A stretch of 64,000 nt of DNA. Source: Owenia fusiformis. Its lineage: Eukaryota; Annelida; Polychaeta; Sabellida; Oweniidae. The stretch spans positions 29,176,740 through 29,240,739 of the forward strand of contig CAIIXF020000009.1 of NCBI GenBank assembly GCA_903813345.2. Direction: 5' to 3'. How positions within the stretch are numbered: the stretch's first letter is position 1; each line of letters begins with the position of its first letter. Below are positions 34,529-47,821 of this stretch, piece by piece. The position numbers and the translations under genes were made by a program. Under the pieces are notes generated by a model. The model saw only the letters and a program-made list of their open reading frames with translations. It ran no database searches and was not told the DNA's origin.

Positions 34529-36454
34529 GGTCATTTATTTTTCACTAATGAGCACTTAGAAGCTCTACTTCGCACAAGTATTTTTTGTTCGAATTAAGCA
34601 GAACACATTTTCATGTTCTACCGCACAGCTCCGTTACTAAATGAAATGTATTGCTATCGCACCAATGTGTCAATTTAGAATATATGATTTCTTTCATTTA
34701 AATAGATTGTTAGTATTATAGGGCCAGGACTTTTAATATGCTTAGGCGGATGTAGAGGTCTCGTGATTTATGCCTTGATTTTCTTGCATGGAGGAATATT
34801 GTTTATTTTGTAGCATTAATGAAGATTATATCATTGTGTCGATTCGTGTAAGCCGGAGATATAAATCAAATACATCGGCAGCCAGAAATCCTATTTAGAT
34901 AAAGATTTTTAATATTAGCTGCTTTTAATCAAATGTGTCACTGGAAAAACCTTTCCTCCATCAATCGGTGAAGCAAATTTTAAATATCTGGACATTTCCC
35001 CGGGTTTTCTTTTAATATGAATATGAAAAGATGGTCCGATGGTTGTGATATGACATGAGTTATTATCGATATACCGTCTGGATTACTAGTATGATTATTG
35101 AAGGCTTAAAAGCCCCAGGTTAGCCATTTGATATCTTCTCAAGAAATCTCGCCTGGAGATCGGAGATATCTATATCTATCGGAGCTTCCCACTAGCTGGC
35201 ATATGGTTAAGGTCAAGAATAAGAACAAGAAATAAGTAAATGCTTTATTTAGATGATACGGCATTGGAAATAAAATGTGAAGAATACCAATTGGAATACT
35301 TCTGAGGTACGTTTAATCATTTATCAAACAAAAAGGTTTGAATAAAAGTAATATCTGGTAACTACGGTACTGTTCTAGTAAAATCGAGAGGTAGATTGCA
35401 GGTTTGTTTGAAGTGATCTTTTATAGGCGATTAGACAGATTTGCCGAACTAAATATCGATTTATATGGCCTAACGGATTTGACTTTTGCTATCAACACTT
35501 ATATTTATTAACAGTTTGACTTATGTTTTCTTTCTATGATAGATGTCTTATCATTGCTAAAAAGTCTCTCCTTGCCATAACATGACCGTGAGTTTGAATT
35601 TTAACATCATTCATTTGAGATCAAGTTTTGCATATTCCCTGCCTATTTGCTTATCAATATTACAATAAGATATTACATTGGTGGGAAATTATGGGTACTA
35701 GATTAGATTAGACTAGTGTGGTTGGATGCCTTAAAAAATAGAATATGATGGAAAATTGTGTGACTCCTATGATATTATTTATATTGTATATGTTAATGTA
35801 ATTGCTTTCAAATGTTTTTTCAATGAATAAAAAAAAAGTTTTGCATATTGATAAACTGATATTGATATGGGCATCTATGGTGGTTTCGTTTGTATTTTTT
35901 ACATTCTGGACCTTTTTAAATATATTTTATGGTATCAGGGGTTTTGCCTGATTCTAAATAATCACATATAAGTTGCAAAACCTTTTTCTACAAACTTTCA
36001 ATTTCTGAAAATTGTCAAAAAACATGCGATTTTCAAATTTGAAGTTGACGTGACTCATCATTTTCACTTTTAAAGGAAATTATTTCACTTACCAGGTATA
36101 TGACCATATTTTCGATTTTCAACAAGGTGTGCTATTATTTACAATTAAACCCCACTTAGGTAGCAACACAATAGAATGAACTGTAGTTTATTTTAAAAAG
36201 TGTACAGTTGTAACGAAGAAGGGTGCTTCTTTGTTCTATTGTTTTTAAAGAATATACACTTGACACGCTATCCAAAACAAGTGTGTTACAAAAGACGATG
36301 GACAGTTTTTGATATTTTCCATTATTTAAAATCAATAATGGAACTTCGTTATTATGTATAGTTACAAAAATAAAACAATTTATCAAGTTATGCTGTTGTA
36401 TTGATCTAAGATTACTTACAAATTGTGCTCCACCCATGCTCAATGTTTACACAT
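34529..36454. other. No gene recognised
   Basis: A+T-rich. The phrase GAGATATAAATCAAAT is shared between about 34857 and 30887, too short to define a repeat. Confidence 0.45.
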
Positions 36455-36633
36455 GGACTGTGACATGCAGTGCACCGAAGCTGAACTAATTACACCTTAT
36501 TAAAGACAAAATAAATCAAATTTTAAACTGTACCTGGCCTGTAACATGCAGTGTACTGAAGCTGAACTAATTACACCTTATTAAAGACAAAAGAAATCAG
36601 ATTTTAAACTGTACCTGACCTGTTACATGCAGT
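36455..36633 (+). repeat. 81-bp tandem repeat, interrupted
   Basis: CATGCAGTG(T/C)AC(T/C)GAAGCTG begins units at 36464 and 36545. A third unit begins at 36626 but is cut after CATGCAGT by the element at 36634-37535, resuming as GTACTGAAGCTGAACTAATT (37539-37558). The spacing is 81 bases. Units share CTTATTAAAGACAAAA and TTTTAAACTGTACCTG. Confidence 0.9.
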
Positions 36634-37535
36634 GACGTGTCGCAAAAAGCTCGCGCACGCATTGTTACACATTTTGTGGCGTAATCCAGAGGATCCTCGC
36701 TTTTAACATGATAGAATGTGACGTTTTTGAGAAAAATGTACACACATGAAAATCCTTTCGTCCTCCACATTTACCTCTATATCTCAAAGCATTTTAGACG
36801 AATAACTCTGATATCATATATATATTGTTAATGGGCTAGGAGCATCATAAAACACGAATTAATTTTAGGTGAAATAAATATACGTGTTGCTGTGCTAGAA
36901 AATAGGCGAATGGCGTAAATTAGCCCTATTTTAATGAATTTTGAAAACCTTTCGTCCTCCACTTTTCCACATACAACAGAAAACACATACTTTTGTGAAC
37001 AAAATCAACTATTTATTAATAAACTAGAGTTTAGGAGCAAAATAATCATGTATGATTTATTAAAAATTGATCTCGTATTTTTTGTTTAATGTACACCTGA
37101 AAAGTTGAAGGTACCAAAAAATGAGCAAAAAAGGTCGCTGTCAACAGATTCTATTTTTCAGACTCTATGACGTCACAATATGGGACGCTTACTAAAATTC
37201 ATCCTTTGAAATAAAACTTCCATCTACCTTTATCAAGACGAAAAATAAGTATAATAGTCATATATTGTTTGAGTAATGAGCGTTTAAAGACGAAAAATAA
37301 TTCAAAATGTAACGTGTCAACGTGGGATATTTGCCAGATGTTTTGGTAAAAAACTCTTTTTTAAAAACGAACGCGCAAAAAGTGAACGGAGTGTAGTTGA
37401 TCTAAAATCTTCATCGAAACAGCTTTGAAATGATATATAACTTTAATCAGAATACTATCTTATATTCCGGGGAATCAAAGTTACATTCACGCGATACCCT
37501 TTAAAAACAAATGCGCCACCTTTTTGCGACACGTC
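36634..37535. mobile_element. DNA transposon, 902 bp, 3-bp target duplication
   Basis: Ends are GACGTGTCGCAAAAAG (36634-36649) and its exact reverse complement (37520-37535), with weaker similarity for another ten bases. AGT is present on both sides (36631-36633 and 37536-37538). The intact neighbouring 81-bp units show the empty site CAGTGTACTG/CAGTGCACCG with one AGT, proving a 3-bp duplication. CCTTTCGTCCTCCAC occurs twice inside (about 36758 and 36950). No transposase-like frame. Three-base duplications are known for PIF/Harbinger and CACTA-type elements, but the ends match neither well. Confidence 0.85.
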
Positions 37536-37559
37536 AGTGTACTGAAGCTGAACTAATTA

Positions 37560-39117
37560 CACTCACTCACTTCTTAACACACTTACCTCATGGTCAATTA
37601 AAAAGAAATCACATTTTGTATAATTGGATCACGGGTCATTTATCTTTCATAAGAGTCAGTGCGGGGTTTAAGTTAGATAAACAATTCTTACTGGGTCTTA
37701 GGAGAAGTAATAGTCTCAGACCTATCGGTATTCGGCTATTATTTCTCCTGAAACCTAGTACTCATAGTTTATTGTAACAGAAAATGTATTGTTATGTTGA
37801 TTTTCACGGTGGTTACAGATTATTTTGAATTAAATCACAGTTAGAATCAGATTTTAAAGAAGCTGGCCTTTTACTTTGAAAACATATGGTTCATATATGT
37901 TGGTGGGTTTGTGTTTTTGTTTAATAATATTGCTCTTTGTGATTGACAAAAACTCGGTTTAAATCTGTCAAATATATACGTGTACTCTATGATAGTGTTA
38001 TTTGGAAGCGATCCTACATCAATCATCCGTCTTGCTTGGGAAATATATATTTAAAGGGAGGGGTAGAAACTAATACATTACCAACACTAATGCAACACTA
38101 ATTATTTCGAGATAATAATGATGTTGCATATATTTTGCGTCATCTCCTGCTCTCTAATCTGTAAGATAAATATTTCGTATTCTTTTCAAAGATTCTGTGT
38201 ACGTTAATAAGAAATATATGTGTCTGTCAGATATCCGATTACGGCTAATATATCTCGACGTGATTTAATTATACTTCTCTCCTTGGTCATAAAGTGTTGT
38301 GACATCCCTATCGCCTGGATATTAACATCCATATATCAACCATCACAAAATATATCTCGACACCTAAATATCCAGCATTCAACATTCAAGTATAGAGACG
38401 GTCAATTATTTACTATCAATAGAGAAATGTTATTAGATAGCAAGACATTTAAAATAGGAAATATAATTGATTATAATTGATAATAGATGGGATTATTTAG
38501 TTATCGTGGGTGTTTAGGCAATCAGTGTATCATGACATGGCGCCGTGAATGACTCCCGATATCATGCGAAAATTTCAAACATAGATCATATTTGAATTAT
38601 CAAAACTCTGGGGAATAAGTAATTTGCATTAACATTCAATATCTCGTTATATTAAATACAATATTATGTAAAAAACAGGTTTGTATGTTAGGTTATGTTA
38701 GGTTAGCGATGTTAATGATTAGTATAAGAAGTGTACCAGGGGCTTTATTGAATGTAGCAGCCTTTATTGAAGAGGTGAAAAATTATCGATACCGAGCTCA
38801 GAAACATAAAGCATATGCAGCACATCATCCGTAGTCTTTGCTTTCAGAGCCTGGGTCGGAATTGCAGGAACGACTATTGGAAGCAGAAACGTGATCTTTG
38901 ATGCTAGGGAGTAGACGTTTAACCTGTGGAATAACGAAATATATGTAAGTATCAAAGAATTTTAATGATTGTTAATGGAGTCTGTGTGTATCTTATATCA
39001 AATGTATTTGCACATCATATGAGCCTTTTTGTATTGTGTTGGATAATGTCGCCTGGCACTGTGTTTTTATATCCTCTTTAGTTCTGAAAAAGTTCAATTT
39101 GATAATGTAGTTCAAAA
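37560..39117. other. No gene recognised
   Basis: No repeat or domain seen; frames of under 90 codons only. Confidence 0.45.
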
Positions 39118-39123
39118 TTTATT
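39118..39123 (-). promoter_or_regulatory. Candidate poly(A) signal AATAAA
   Basis: AATAAA on the minus strand, about 37 bases past the stop of the 203-codon frame at 39160-39771. It fits that frame, but the hexamer is common in DNA of this composition. Confidence 0.3.
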
Positions 39124-39159
39124 AAGGTAACTAAATAACCCAAAGGGCGACATCAGAAA

Positions 39160-39771
39160 TCACAACAATCCAAAAGAACACAAGTTCATTATGAACTTTA
39201 TGTAGCATGATGATTTCGAATTTATTGCGCCGATAATGGGAGTACAAGGAAAGTTACAACCAACGCAATGTACAAAGCGTATGTGAACAAAGCATACATC
39301 TAATGGTTTTGTATCATTTGGTATATCTATTTTTCTGATTTTATTACCGTAAAATGCTAAACAATCTTGTAAGTGTATTTTATAACGGTGATGCATGACA
39401 TTGTATGCAATGAAACTATTATTTACATGGCGATAGCATGTTTTCTGGAATAGTTTAATGCTCATTAGATAAATGTATTGATAATATCGCAAAATTAACC
39501 AACTAAAACGTTCAAATTGCATGCTAAAATTTTTGAATAATTGATCATCCGATATAATGCTTTTATCGTTGATCATGAATTTGTAATTCAATATAAACAG
39601 CTTTTTTCTGAGAAAGTTACTTAGCGAAATAAAAAAGGCTTCCTTGTCAATATGGGAGATAAAGGTTGGTCTGACACGATAGTTTTTGAACATATTCGGC
39701 AAAGATTCAAGGTCTTTCATGTAAACATTCATAAAACAAAATTTAAGTATATACACATTTGTTGAGATCAT
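39160..39771 (-). CDS. Hypothetical protein, 203 residues, longest frame in window
   Basis: An uninterrupted ATG-to-stop frame of 203 codons, clearly longer than any other here (next is 143). At roughly two-thirds A+T, stops should fall about once in 14 codons, so a chance frame of this size is unlikely in 64 kb. The predicted protein is basic and rich in Ile, Phe, Asn and Lys. It has no signal peptide or clear membrane segment. Cysteines cluster near the C terminus (160, 169, 172, 176, 189, 198; CVGCNFPC at 169-176), which might bind metal but matches no family I know. AATAAA follows the stop and TATATAC lies about 20 bases upstream. No neighbour suggests a role. It could be a single-exon gene, a transposon-derived frame or a statistical outlier. 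Confidence 0.35.
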   Translation of the reverse strand: MISTNVYILKFCFMNVYMKDLESLPNMFKNYRVRPTFISHIDKEAFFISLSNFLRKKLFILNYKFMINDKSIISDDQLFKNFSMQFERFSWLILRYYQYIYLMSIKLFQKTCYRHVNNSFIAYNVMHHRYKIHLQDCLAFYGNKIRKIDIPNDTKPLDVCFVHIRFVHCVGCNFPCTPIIGAINSKSSCYIKFIMNLCSFGLL

Positions 39772-39779
39772 TTGTTAAA

Positions 39780-42700
39780 CACAATAATACGTATATACAA
39801 ATAAAAAACAACATGATTTCACGAAATACAATTATACATAAAAACAATGGGAGAGGGACAATAATACTCTTGGAGCCCGGGCAGTTTCTACTAATGTTAA
39901 GACTACTATGTAGAATTTCAAAGTGGTTTACATTTTTCCTATGGCTTTTAGATTAGTTAATGAAAACAAATCTGTATAAACAATAATCTATAAAACACAA
40001 TGGACTTCATCTGAACTTAATGTAACTAACTAGTTTTTTTTCACTTATTCAACAATATAAGAATGTTCAAGCCAGAAACAAAACGTATATGTGGGATTAC
40101 AGGTAGATTACAGGTAGTTGATAAATACTAGCCCCTGCGTTGAAATGCCAGAACTGAATTTACATTCCATTTGATGTAATGTATCAATGTATAACGTATG
40201 GTATCAGTATGTTATATCCTTGTAAATTAGTCAGTTTCTACTCAGTTGGATTGAATAAGTCAGGTAACTCATTTTATACTGCCTACCTTAATTAGTTAAA
40301 TTACTTCTGTACCCGGTCCTCCTTAACTTATCTTTAACTATGAGATGATTAGTGGCTTGTCAAATTTACAAGTGGGAGTCTTGCAGCTTTAAAAAGTGTT
40401 TACAGTACTCTTATTTATGGTGTTTTACGAAGTTCATTCATGGTCTCGAGATGTAGAGCGTTCATTCCCTTTAATAATTTCAGTTTCGTCACGTTGGTAC
40501 CCATTTGCTTCCCCTTATTGATCACATTAATCTCCATGAAGGGTTGGTATCAGACTTTATGAAGTATATAATTTCAAGAACGGGCCCATGGTGAGCCCTG
40601 GTGTATATCAAAATGCAAAACATTCGCTGACGGAAAGGATGATACTTATACTTACGTGTGTCAAAATTTAAGTGCATTCCAGAGATTAGAAACATTCGTT
40701 GATAACGAATAATAATTGTTTGACAGATTTGAAAAAAATATGATATTTAATAAATCCCTCGTCCATAAGGAAAAAATGCACAGGGGTGATATTTGAAGGA
40801 AAACGAAAGACCAAATGAATAATGTGAGAACCTTTATATAACCAGAGGCCTTCAGTTAATGGCCGTTGCTAGTATTTAGGTAAATTATCCCTAAATTAGT
40901 CTTGATTCTTTACACAAAAGCTGGGATTCTTAACCATATGATGATATGGAAGGGTTTCTCAAGTACTTTTCCCTCGTATGTAGATATGAATTTTAAAAAT
41001 AATCTAGCAAGGAATGTCTTGGAGTAATTCGAACGGTAAAATAAGTAATTGAAATGTTCTATCCGTCGTTTATTATCGTGCAATAACTCTTAATCTCCAA
41101 AATTTAGAGATCCATTGCCCCGGTATCTCGACATTTAGATAAGAAATTGTCAGGTGGGTGGTGATTGAAAACACTATCTAGTTTAAGAGAATAGAGATGA
41201 AACCCTTATTGAATAGATTGTTTGTTGGAATGGCTCTGTATTATCACCAGTAGAAGTTCTTCGTCTTATGATTGATACTAAAAAGGATATTCAGCAATAA
41301 ACGTCAAAATAAACAATGTGACATATGGCGTAAATGAAATTGATTAAGACACATCGTGTCGAATAAATCCGTAATAGATGTATCGCCTTTCCGAGCACCA
41401 CATTGCCATGCTTTTAAAACTCTGCTTGATTTATAGCACGCTGGTGACGTAGTGCCTTTTTATATAGATCTTATACCTAAGAAGCATATCAGTTAAAAAA
41501 ACATAGAAGATCTAACAGATTTCACCATACAATGCACCTCTTCTTATAGCGAAAAGAAATCTTGCAGATTTGTTGGATTTCTATCAGAAATCTCCCCATC
41601 CTTTCATTTTTTCCGATTTACCGCCACGATGGCTATCTTAAAAGTAAAATGTATCATAGAACGGGGGAAGATACTTAGAACACCATTTTGATCTTTACTG
41701 TCCAAATTGATTCATTAAAAGTTGATAATCTTCTGGAATTGAAATGACAAGCCATGGTTTATTTTTATGGGTCAAACACTATCAAAAATAGCTGATGGTC
41801 CGGATCCCTACATTTGATTCTGCATTTAAGGACTAGTTTTTGGACTACACTGATGATTAGCCTAGAACATGCTCCAAGAAAATACAAAGTACTGTAACAC
41901 TTCGGAAAACATATGCCATAGATGCAAAAACATACAAATATTATACCAAGATATGTTGTGTTTACCTGGTCAGGTAAATATTTGGACATATTTCTCATTC
42001 ATTAAGTAGCTACTTGTCGATATACCTGATAGTCTATCGCATATTATTTACCAGCTACCGATGTGTTGAAAGTTTGCCTGCCATGATATGTTTTGCTTTC
42101 ACCCCTGCGATCCCTCAAAGCCTAGACATGTGTTATACAATTGTATTCAATTTCCGATATGCTCTTTTGGCTCATTATAGCGTGCTCATATACAGAAGAG
42201 GAATTCGGCCTATTGTTCAAGATAATGGAAAGGTAAAATTGATAAATATTGAGATCAAATTGACCATTGTGTTTTTTTGTCTCATTCATATTTGTAATAA
42301 TACTTCAGACAATGAGATAAATATTCCGACATTATTACCCTGTTTACATAGTATGGTAACCCGAAGCCTTTGTTTTACTACTCCACCGTTGTATCCTATT
42401 TTGTACCATCGATCACAGGCACTTCATCGTTTCTGTGTATATTAAAGTATTCGTTATAACTATGAAACCTCCCATTGCCATATACCGCTTGTATCATCAG
42501 TGAAAACAACTATATGGCATATATAAATATTATATAACCAGTCATCCTGCTTCCAAAACAAAAATTTTCTGCCAAAAAATATATTAGAAATTAGAGGCAT
42601 TATTTTCCTCCACGAGAAGCCATTCATCACTGAAAAACAGCATAAGCGAAACAGTGCCATTATATTTTTTTGGTTCTATGTTTATCTTAGTGTTCAGCAT

Positions 42701-42890
42701 TTGTGTGGTCTATTTTCAGAGAGGATGTTAAATGTGAATTGTTATCTCAGCGAGTGAGATTGAACGCACGTGCACATACCCGATGGCTTCATATTTACTA
42801 GAAGTACTAGAAGATTAACTAGTATATATACCTAAAATTGTACAAAACATGCCATGTGATTTTTGTGATTATACACTTGCTTTCCATTTT
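39780..42890. other. No gene recognised
   Basis: Includes a 143-codon plus-strand frame (42014-42445), Ile/Leu/Tyr-rich, with no recognisable motif and of a length expected by chance. No repeats paired. Confidence 0.4.
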
Positions 42891-43095
42891 TGCTCCGTGT
42901 CACGTTTGGTCCTTATCTTCTTTGTAATGAGGGTATACCACTATTTAAAGAGAGTGCTGCGAAATGAACTACCAAGAAAAGGGTACGAATGATTAAATGC
43001 AAAGTGGCATTTGCACAAGAGAATACCATTGTTGAAGTCTTTTTGCCCGTGTCACGTTTTGACCTTGTTTTCCCTGTAATAAGGGTATACAGATA
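42891..43095 (+). repeat. Diverged direct duplication, ~150-bp spacing
   Basis: TTTTTG(C)CC(C)GTGTCACGTTT-GACCTT and CTGTAAT(G/A)AGGGTATAC occur at about 42888-42940 and 43040-43093. The intervening sequence is not obviously repeated. Confidence 0.55.
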
Positions 43096-43219
43096 AAATA
43101 CTTATGAGAGGTATTACCATCACTATGTATACCACTCCATCGTATTTATGAGCTCACAATAAATTGCTGCTTTGTTCGAGTATAATCGCGATTATTTACA
43201 AAATAAACAACAACAGAAT

Positions 43220-43317
43220 AATAGTACAATAACGTCATTTCAAAGGGCAATATAGTGAAATATTGGACCAAGGGCCGCAGGCACTATTTTGCCCGCAGAA
43301 ATGACGTTATTACTATT
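43220..43317. repeat. Hairpin element, ~37-bp arms
   Basis: The left arm 43220-43257 and right arm 43282-43317 are reverse complements with a few changes and one 2-base indel (AATAACGTCATTTC, GGGCAA(T/A)ATAGTG). The centre reads CCAAGGGCCGCAGG. It belongs with the hairpins at 47979, 54026 and 61576 in layout: A+T-rich stem of 35-60 bp around a short G+C-rich centre. Confidence 0.8.
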
Positions 43318-45283
43318 ATTACCACCGTTAATGCCCAGGGCTGAAATAGCAAATTTGAAATAGAAAATCTTAAACACTGAACGATATCACTTTTCCCGGG
43401 AAACATAGCCGGGCGGATAATGTCATTATTGCCCGACTAAAGTCATTAACGCCCGACACAATATTGCTCACGTCAATATAGCAATTTAAATGCCTTCTCA
43501 ACTAGTACTAAAACCCCTAGAACAGGCCCTGCAAGGTGGTAATAATAACCAGTATAACTATTTTTTCGTTTTCTAAAATGTCTCGTTTTACAGTCAGCTA
43601 AGCTGCCGCCTAAACTATAAAAATCAGTTTTAGAAATACTGGTTTGATTAGGATTAGGCGAGAGTATCGCAGTCTTATTCGAACTCTCATTAACTATAAA
43701 ATGTTTAATCCAATATCCAACAGCAGATATTACAAATGCAGAATCTGTCATAAAAGACGAATAAACAATATATCACCTTGTGTTAGTGACAAGTATACGT
43801 TAAATTATTCTAGACGTGTCCTCGCTCATTCCCCAGAGGTACATCTTGGGTTTACGACATCTTACAATTAATGTTTTTTGAAAGCTAGAAAATTGTTTCT
43901 CTGCACGCTCAAAAATAATACATTTCATTTATGAAGTACTATACGACAAGTGGTTTATTGTTATTACTAAAACAATCGTAAGACGCTACTAGAGGGATGA
44001 TTTAAATGGGACACACAGGTTAAACGAATAAAACCTGATTTATTGATTGTTGATACTGTCCCGTAAAAAGAACATATTGGAATTGATAAAGAATAAATAA
44101 ATCATATATTAATTGATTGTTTGCTATAGTTATAGTTTGCTGTGATAACGAACAAGTATTAATTTTGTCTCCGATTTGATGTATATCAGGCGGTCGTTCA
44201 ACAGAATGCACATATCGAATTAACCAAGAACTGTGAGCAAATATGAATATTCTAAAGTGTTCTCGGCATACTATTCCATTAATACCTCAATATTTCAATT
44301 GTTTAAAGTATGAGTGTGACGCAATTCCTGTTCACTATTAATCTATTAATTAAAGCAAGTGTTAGCATACCTACATAGGATTGATCTCCTCCTCGTTGGC
44401 AAGCCTTGGTCATATTTTAGTTGTAGTCGATAAGCTAAATCATATGCCAAAATAATACTCGCTGATATTCTGTGTTAATCGCTACTTAACCTCATTTATT
44501 ACCAGATTGTCTAGCAATGAGATAATGACTATAATCACTGGTCCTCACCTGGTTATACTAACAAAATGGATGAACTTCTGTCCGATGAAATTCTTATTTT
44601 CATCATTTTCACCAAGAAGGAGGTCAATTAAATATTTTACTCGTATGTTAATAGCAACGTAACGTCATTATAAGCAGGTGGGCACCAGTGATAATGAAGG
44701 AATCTTTCCGTCCAACTAGGATATAACTAAATATGTTATTGTTAGGTTAAATCAAAGTTCTTTAATAAATTGATATGTATACTATAACTTTATCTCCTGT
44801 AAATGCGTTTCTATGTTGGGGTTTAGGGCAGGTCCCTTCAAGAAAGTCTTTGAAAATGGTTTTACGTGAACGGCATGTGGGGTCATCCGAAAGTCCGTTC
44901 TTCCGTCTTCACAATTTGTTTTTTGGAAAGATATTTTCCCCCGATATAAAAAGTTAAGACTACTCCATATCAAAAAAGTAGTTTTATAACCAATATTGTT
45001 ATCAATGTAATCCCGAAATGTTATTACATTCTTATAACTGACATTTTATACTTTCTTATGGTATATTTCGAACCCTGGGCAAATAACGTCTTTCTTTCGA
45101 CCTTTTTCGTTCAACGAAGTTGACTTAATTCAAACAAAAGATGGGACTTTATTCAGTCAAGCAATACAAACCATTACTGTTAGCAAGAAAGTAGATGTTG
45201 TCTATGTCAGAATATGTCCTTCAAGTTGTTGAAGTTAAGTGATTATGTAACATCGTCATATTTCATACAAATTGAACCAGCTC
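43318..45283. other. No gene recognised
   Basis: Just after the hairpin are several GCCCG-containing words (43415-43456: GCCGGGCGG, TTGCCCGAC, ACGCCCGAC) that may be decayed arms of similar hairpins. Otherwise plain. Confidence 0.4.
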
Positions 45284-46122
45284 TTAAAGGCCCCATATAA
45301 AGTTTAAACCACTTTGGCTTATATTGTAGTCTTACCCAATGTTATCAAAGTGTGATATGTGAAACTTTCTTTTTAAATTTCAAAAAGTGGTTTTTGATAG
45401 ATTTTTTGTTCCGAAATTTGTGAATTTATTTAAAACCAACTTTTAGAGGTCACTCATATCTTCTAATTAGCCACAATTCATACCAATGCATAGCATTCAT
45501 CCTTCCATGTTTTTTGCCGAAAAAATTAAGAAAATCGGTTCATAAATAAGCGAGAAATGAACTTATCAGTGCATGAAAATGGTTCTGAGAAAAATGCATT
45601 TCAAAATTTTAGTTCTCATAGAAACCAATGGTACAATGATATCTAAAACATAATCTGTTCTTCCTTTTAACCTGGTTAGACAATCAACATTGTTTTTTAT
45701 GAAAGTCTAGCATATTTAGGAAAGTTTGACATCGAAAAAAAATTTCAATTTTTTTCAAAAAGTTTTTGGTACCTTAGTGACATCACTAATGTTTCAAAAT
45801 ATTTTTGATATGCTAAAACATTGAAGTGGCCCATTAAATATGGCATTTTATTATTGAAATAGTGTGTCCTTTGTTCAATCTTTGCATTGGTGTTAAAAAG
45901 ATAATCTTTTTTGAAATACATTAAGAAATATTTGATGATTAAGAAATTTCAACTTTTTTTGAAAAATGGCGGGAAATTTGAATATTTGAAAAATGAAATG
46001 CTCACAACTTTTTTTTCAAAAAATTTTTTTTGTTCAAAAATCTCTAAAATCACTTTTTAAGTCCTGACAAATAGTAAATGAATGATAAAAAAATATTTTC
46101 AAACTTTAGACGGGGACTTTAA
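45284..46122. mobile_element. TTAA-flanked non-autonomous transposon, 831 bp
   Basis: The body (45288-46118) begins AGGCCCCATATAAAGTTTAA; the other end read inward is AGTCCCCGTCTAAAGTTTGA, about 16 of 20 identical. TTAA borders both sides (45284-45287 and 46119-46122). The interior is extremely A+T-rich with many T and A runs and no coding frame. TTAA plus an AG-start terminus is compatible with Kolobok-type elements (inference). Confidence 0.65.
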
Positions 46123-46509
46123 ACAGAGGCATCGATGACTTTATTGATGGCCATGGACACCTTTGTAAAAAATAAAGGTTTGTCATCAGAAGTGGATGCT
46201 CAATATTCGTGCGAGTTTTTCTTTCAAAATAATCTATATTTACTTAACGACAGAATCGGAGCTATAGGGGGTGACAAAATTTCAAGCAAACACAATTGAC
46301 CTTCCTATATATTCAAAACCATCTCAAATATCTCAAAAGATCTGCTTTATCTTATCAATTGGCTAAGTTATACGATTCAAAGTTCTCAATTTGCGACAAA
46401 TGTGTGCATGTTTCTTAATTAATAAAAGTGGTAACCACAGAGAAAGACACATTATTATAAAAAATATTTAGTGTTTCTCAAACAAAGTACGCACTTTGGG
46501 GATTTTTAG
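46123..46509. other. No feature recognised
   Basis: No repeat or gene supported. Confidence 0.45.
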
Positions 46510-46910
46510 AATGTAGATATCTAAGCACAAGTACCAAAGGGAAAGGTTCAAAAATTGTAACGGAACCTAGCAAGAAAAGCAAACTCTAAGTGTAAACCTG
46601 TCATAAGAAAAATAGACCCTATATATATCCCCAAAACCATGATATAACTTGAAAAGAAATAATGTCTAACACCCCTTTCCCCTTCGAATCGAAAGCCAAT
46701 ATCACAATCCAGGACCAGAACACCAAGGGACATTTCATTCATACAGAAGTCATTGTAATACATCTTGAAGAAAAAAAAATTATTAAGAGATGACAATTGT
46801 CGCTGATTGGTCAAATAACGAATACAAAATGGCGGATTCAAATTTTTTTTTAAAACGCTTTGAAGATGTTGATTTCTTGCGTGCCTTCCAATAGTGTAGC
46901 ATATCATTTC
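46510..46910 (-). repeat. Dispersed repeat family C, longest copy, 119-codon frame
   Basis: The minus strand matches 49075-49345 directly: ACTTC(T/A)GTATGAATGAAATG, TGGATTGTGATATT, ATCATGGTTTTGGG and ACACTTAGAGTTTGCTTTT. A 119-codon minus-strand frame (46548-46907) is open here and contains MNEMSLGVLVLDCDIGF. The 49.1 kb copy reads MNEMSLGLLVLDCDI then hits a stop. The shared frame may be the relic of a repeat-encoded protein, family unknown. Confidence 0.65.
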
Positions 46911-47821
46911 ACGTCAAAATAAAGAAAGATGTAAGGAATATGCTTACATAGATTAAAACATCACATCGGAGTGTGGTATTTAGAAACGAAATGGTGGAAA
47001 TTCGGACAAGCGAAAGTGGTAAGCAATCCAGTGAGGAAATTATAAGGTCATCTCGGGGGTTCCTTACTCTTTAGACTGAACAAGGTTTATTATTTTTCTG
47101 ATAATTCCCAAATCATATTCTCTTTGGTGTTTGCAACATTTTCTATTGTAATTTGATTTTATTGTACGAGTAGGTGCCCTTCTTTTCTGACACCATGTAT
47201 TCGTGTTGTCGTAAATTAGTATTTAGCTGAAATATTTTCGCTAATGGAATGCCTATTAGATAACAATGCCATCCGTTTACAGTAATACGGCATCATAAAT
47301 ACAATCCATTAGGCAGTTATTGTAGTTTATTTATATTAATCAGTCATGATTTACATATAACAGGTACAGCAAGTACATGTAATATGACGCCATTTGTGTA
47401 ATTATACATCTATTTAAGTTGCATTGCGCATGTTAGGTATAGATTATCAGTTTATGATCCCCCAATTAGTCTCCGTCGTTGTGTAATTATGTATTGTAGA
47501 TTCCTCATCGTCTTTATGTCGATTCAATGTTACATTGCTCCGTGCAGTGTCCATCTTCATCTGTATTGGTTTTATGACTTTGTATTGAAAATCGAACTTC
47601 TCTACAGTAGGTTTTCGTACTCTATAGACATGTTTATAAAACGTATACTATATGCACTGTTGTCTATATCAACAACCGATGGGGATTTACTCCTTTCCGC
47701 CATTGATGACAGGCTTTAGATACTTTTATTATATACCCCATATGTATTCTAGATGCTCATTGACCTATTCATGGTCACATGATATGAAATAGATGAACTA
47801 ATTCCCTGCAAAGTTCTAAAT
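46911..47821. other. No gene recognised
   Basis: A 76-codon frame (47489-47719) has no known motif. No repeat paired. Confidence 0.4.

Noticed and set aside
34298-34597. 99-codon frame crossing the right end of the CACGGTG element
   Set aside because: It reads through the terminal repeat and into flanking DNA, so it cannot be an element gene, and no domain is seen.
38686-38706. TTAGGTTATGTTAGGTTAG, telomere-like
   Set aside because: Only two imperfect units; not an array.
42014-42445. 143-codon plus-strand frame
   Set aside because: No motif, hydrophobic low-information composition, and a length expected by chance in this much A+T-rich DNA.
46820-46835. CCAATCAG as a promoter CCAAT box
   Set aside because: No gene start next to it; the word lies in a dispersed repeat.
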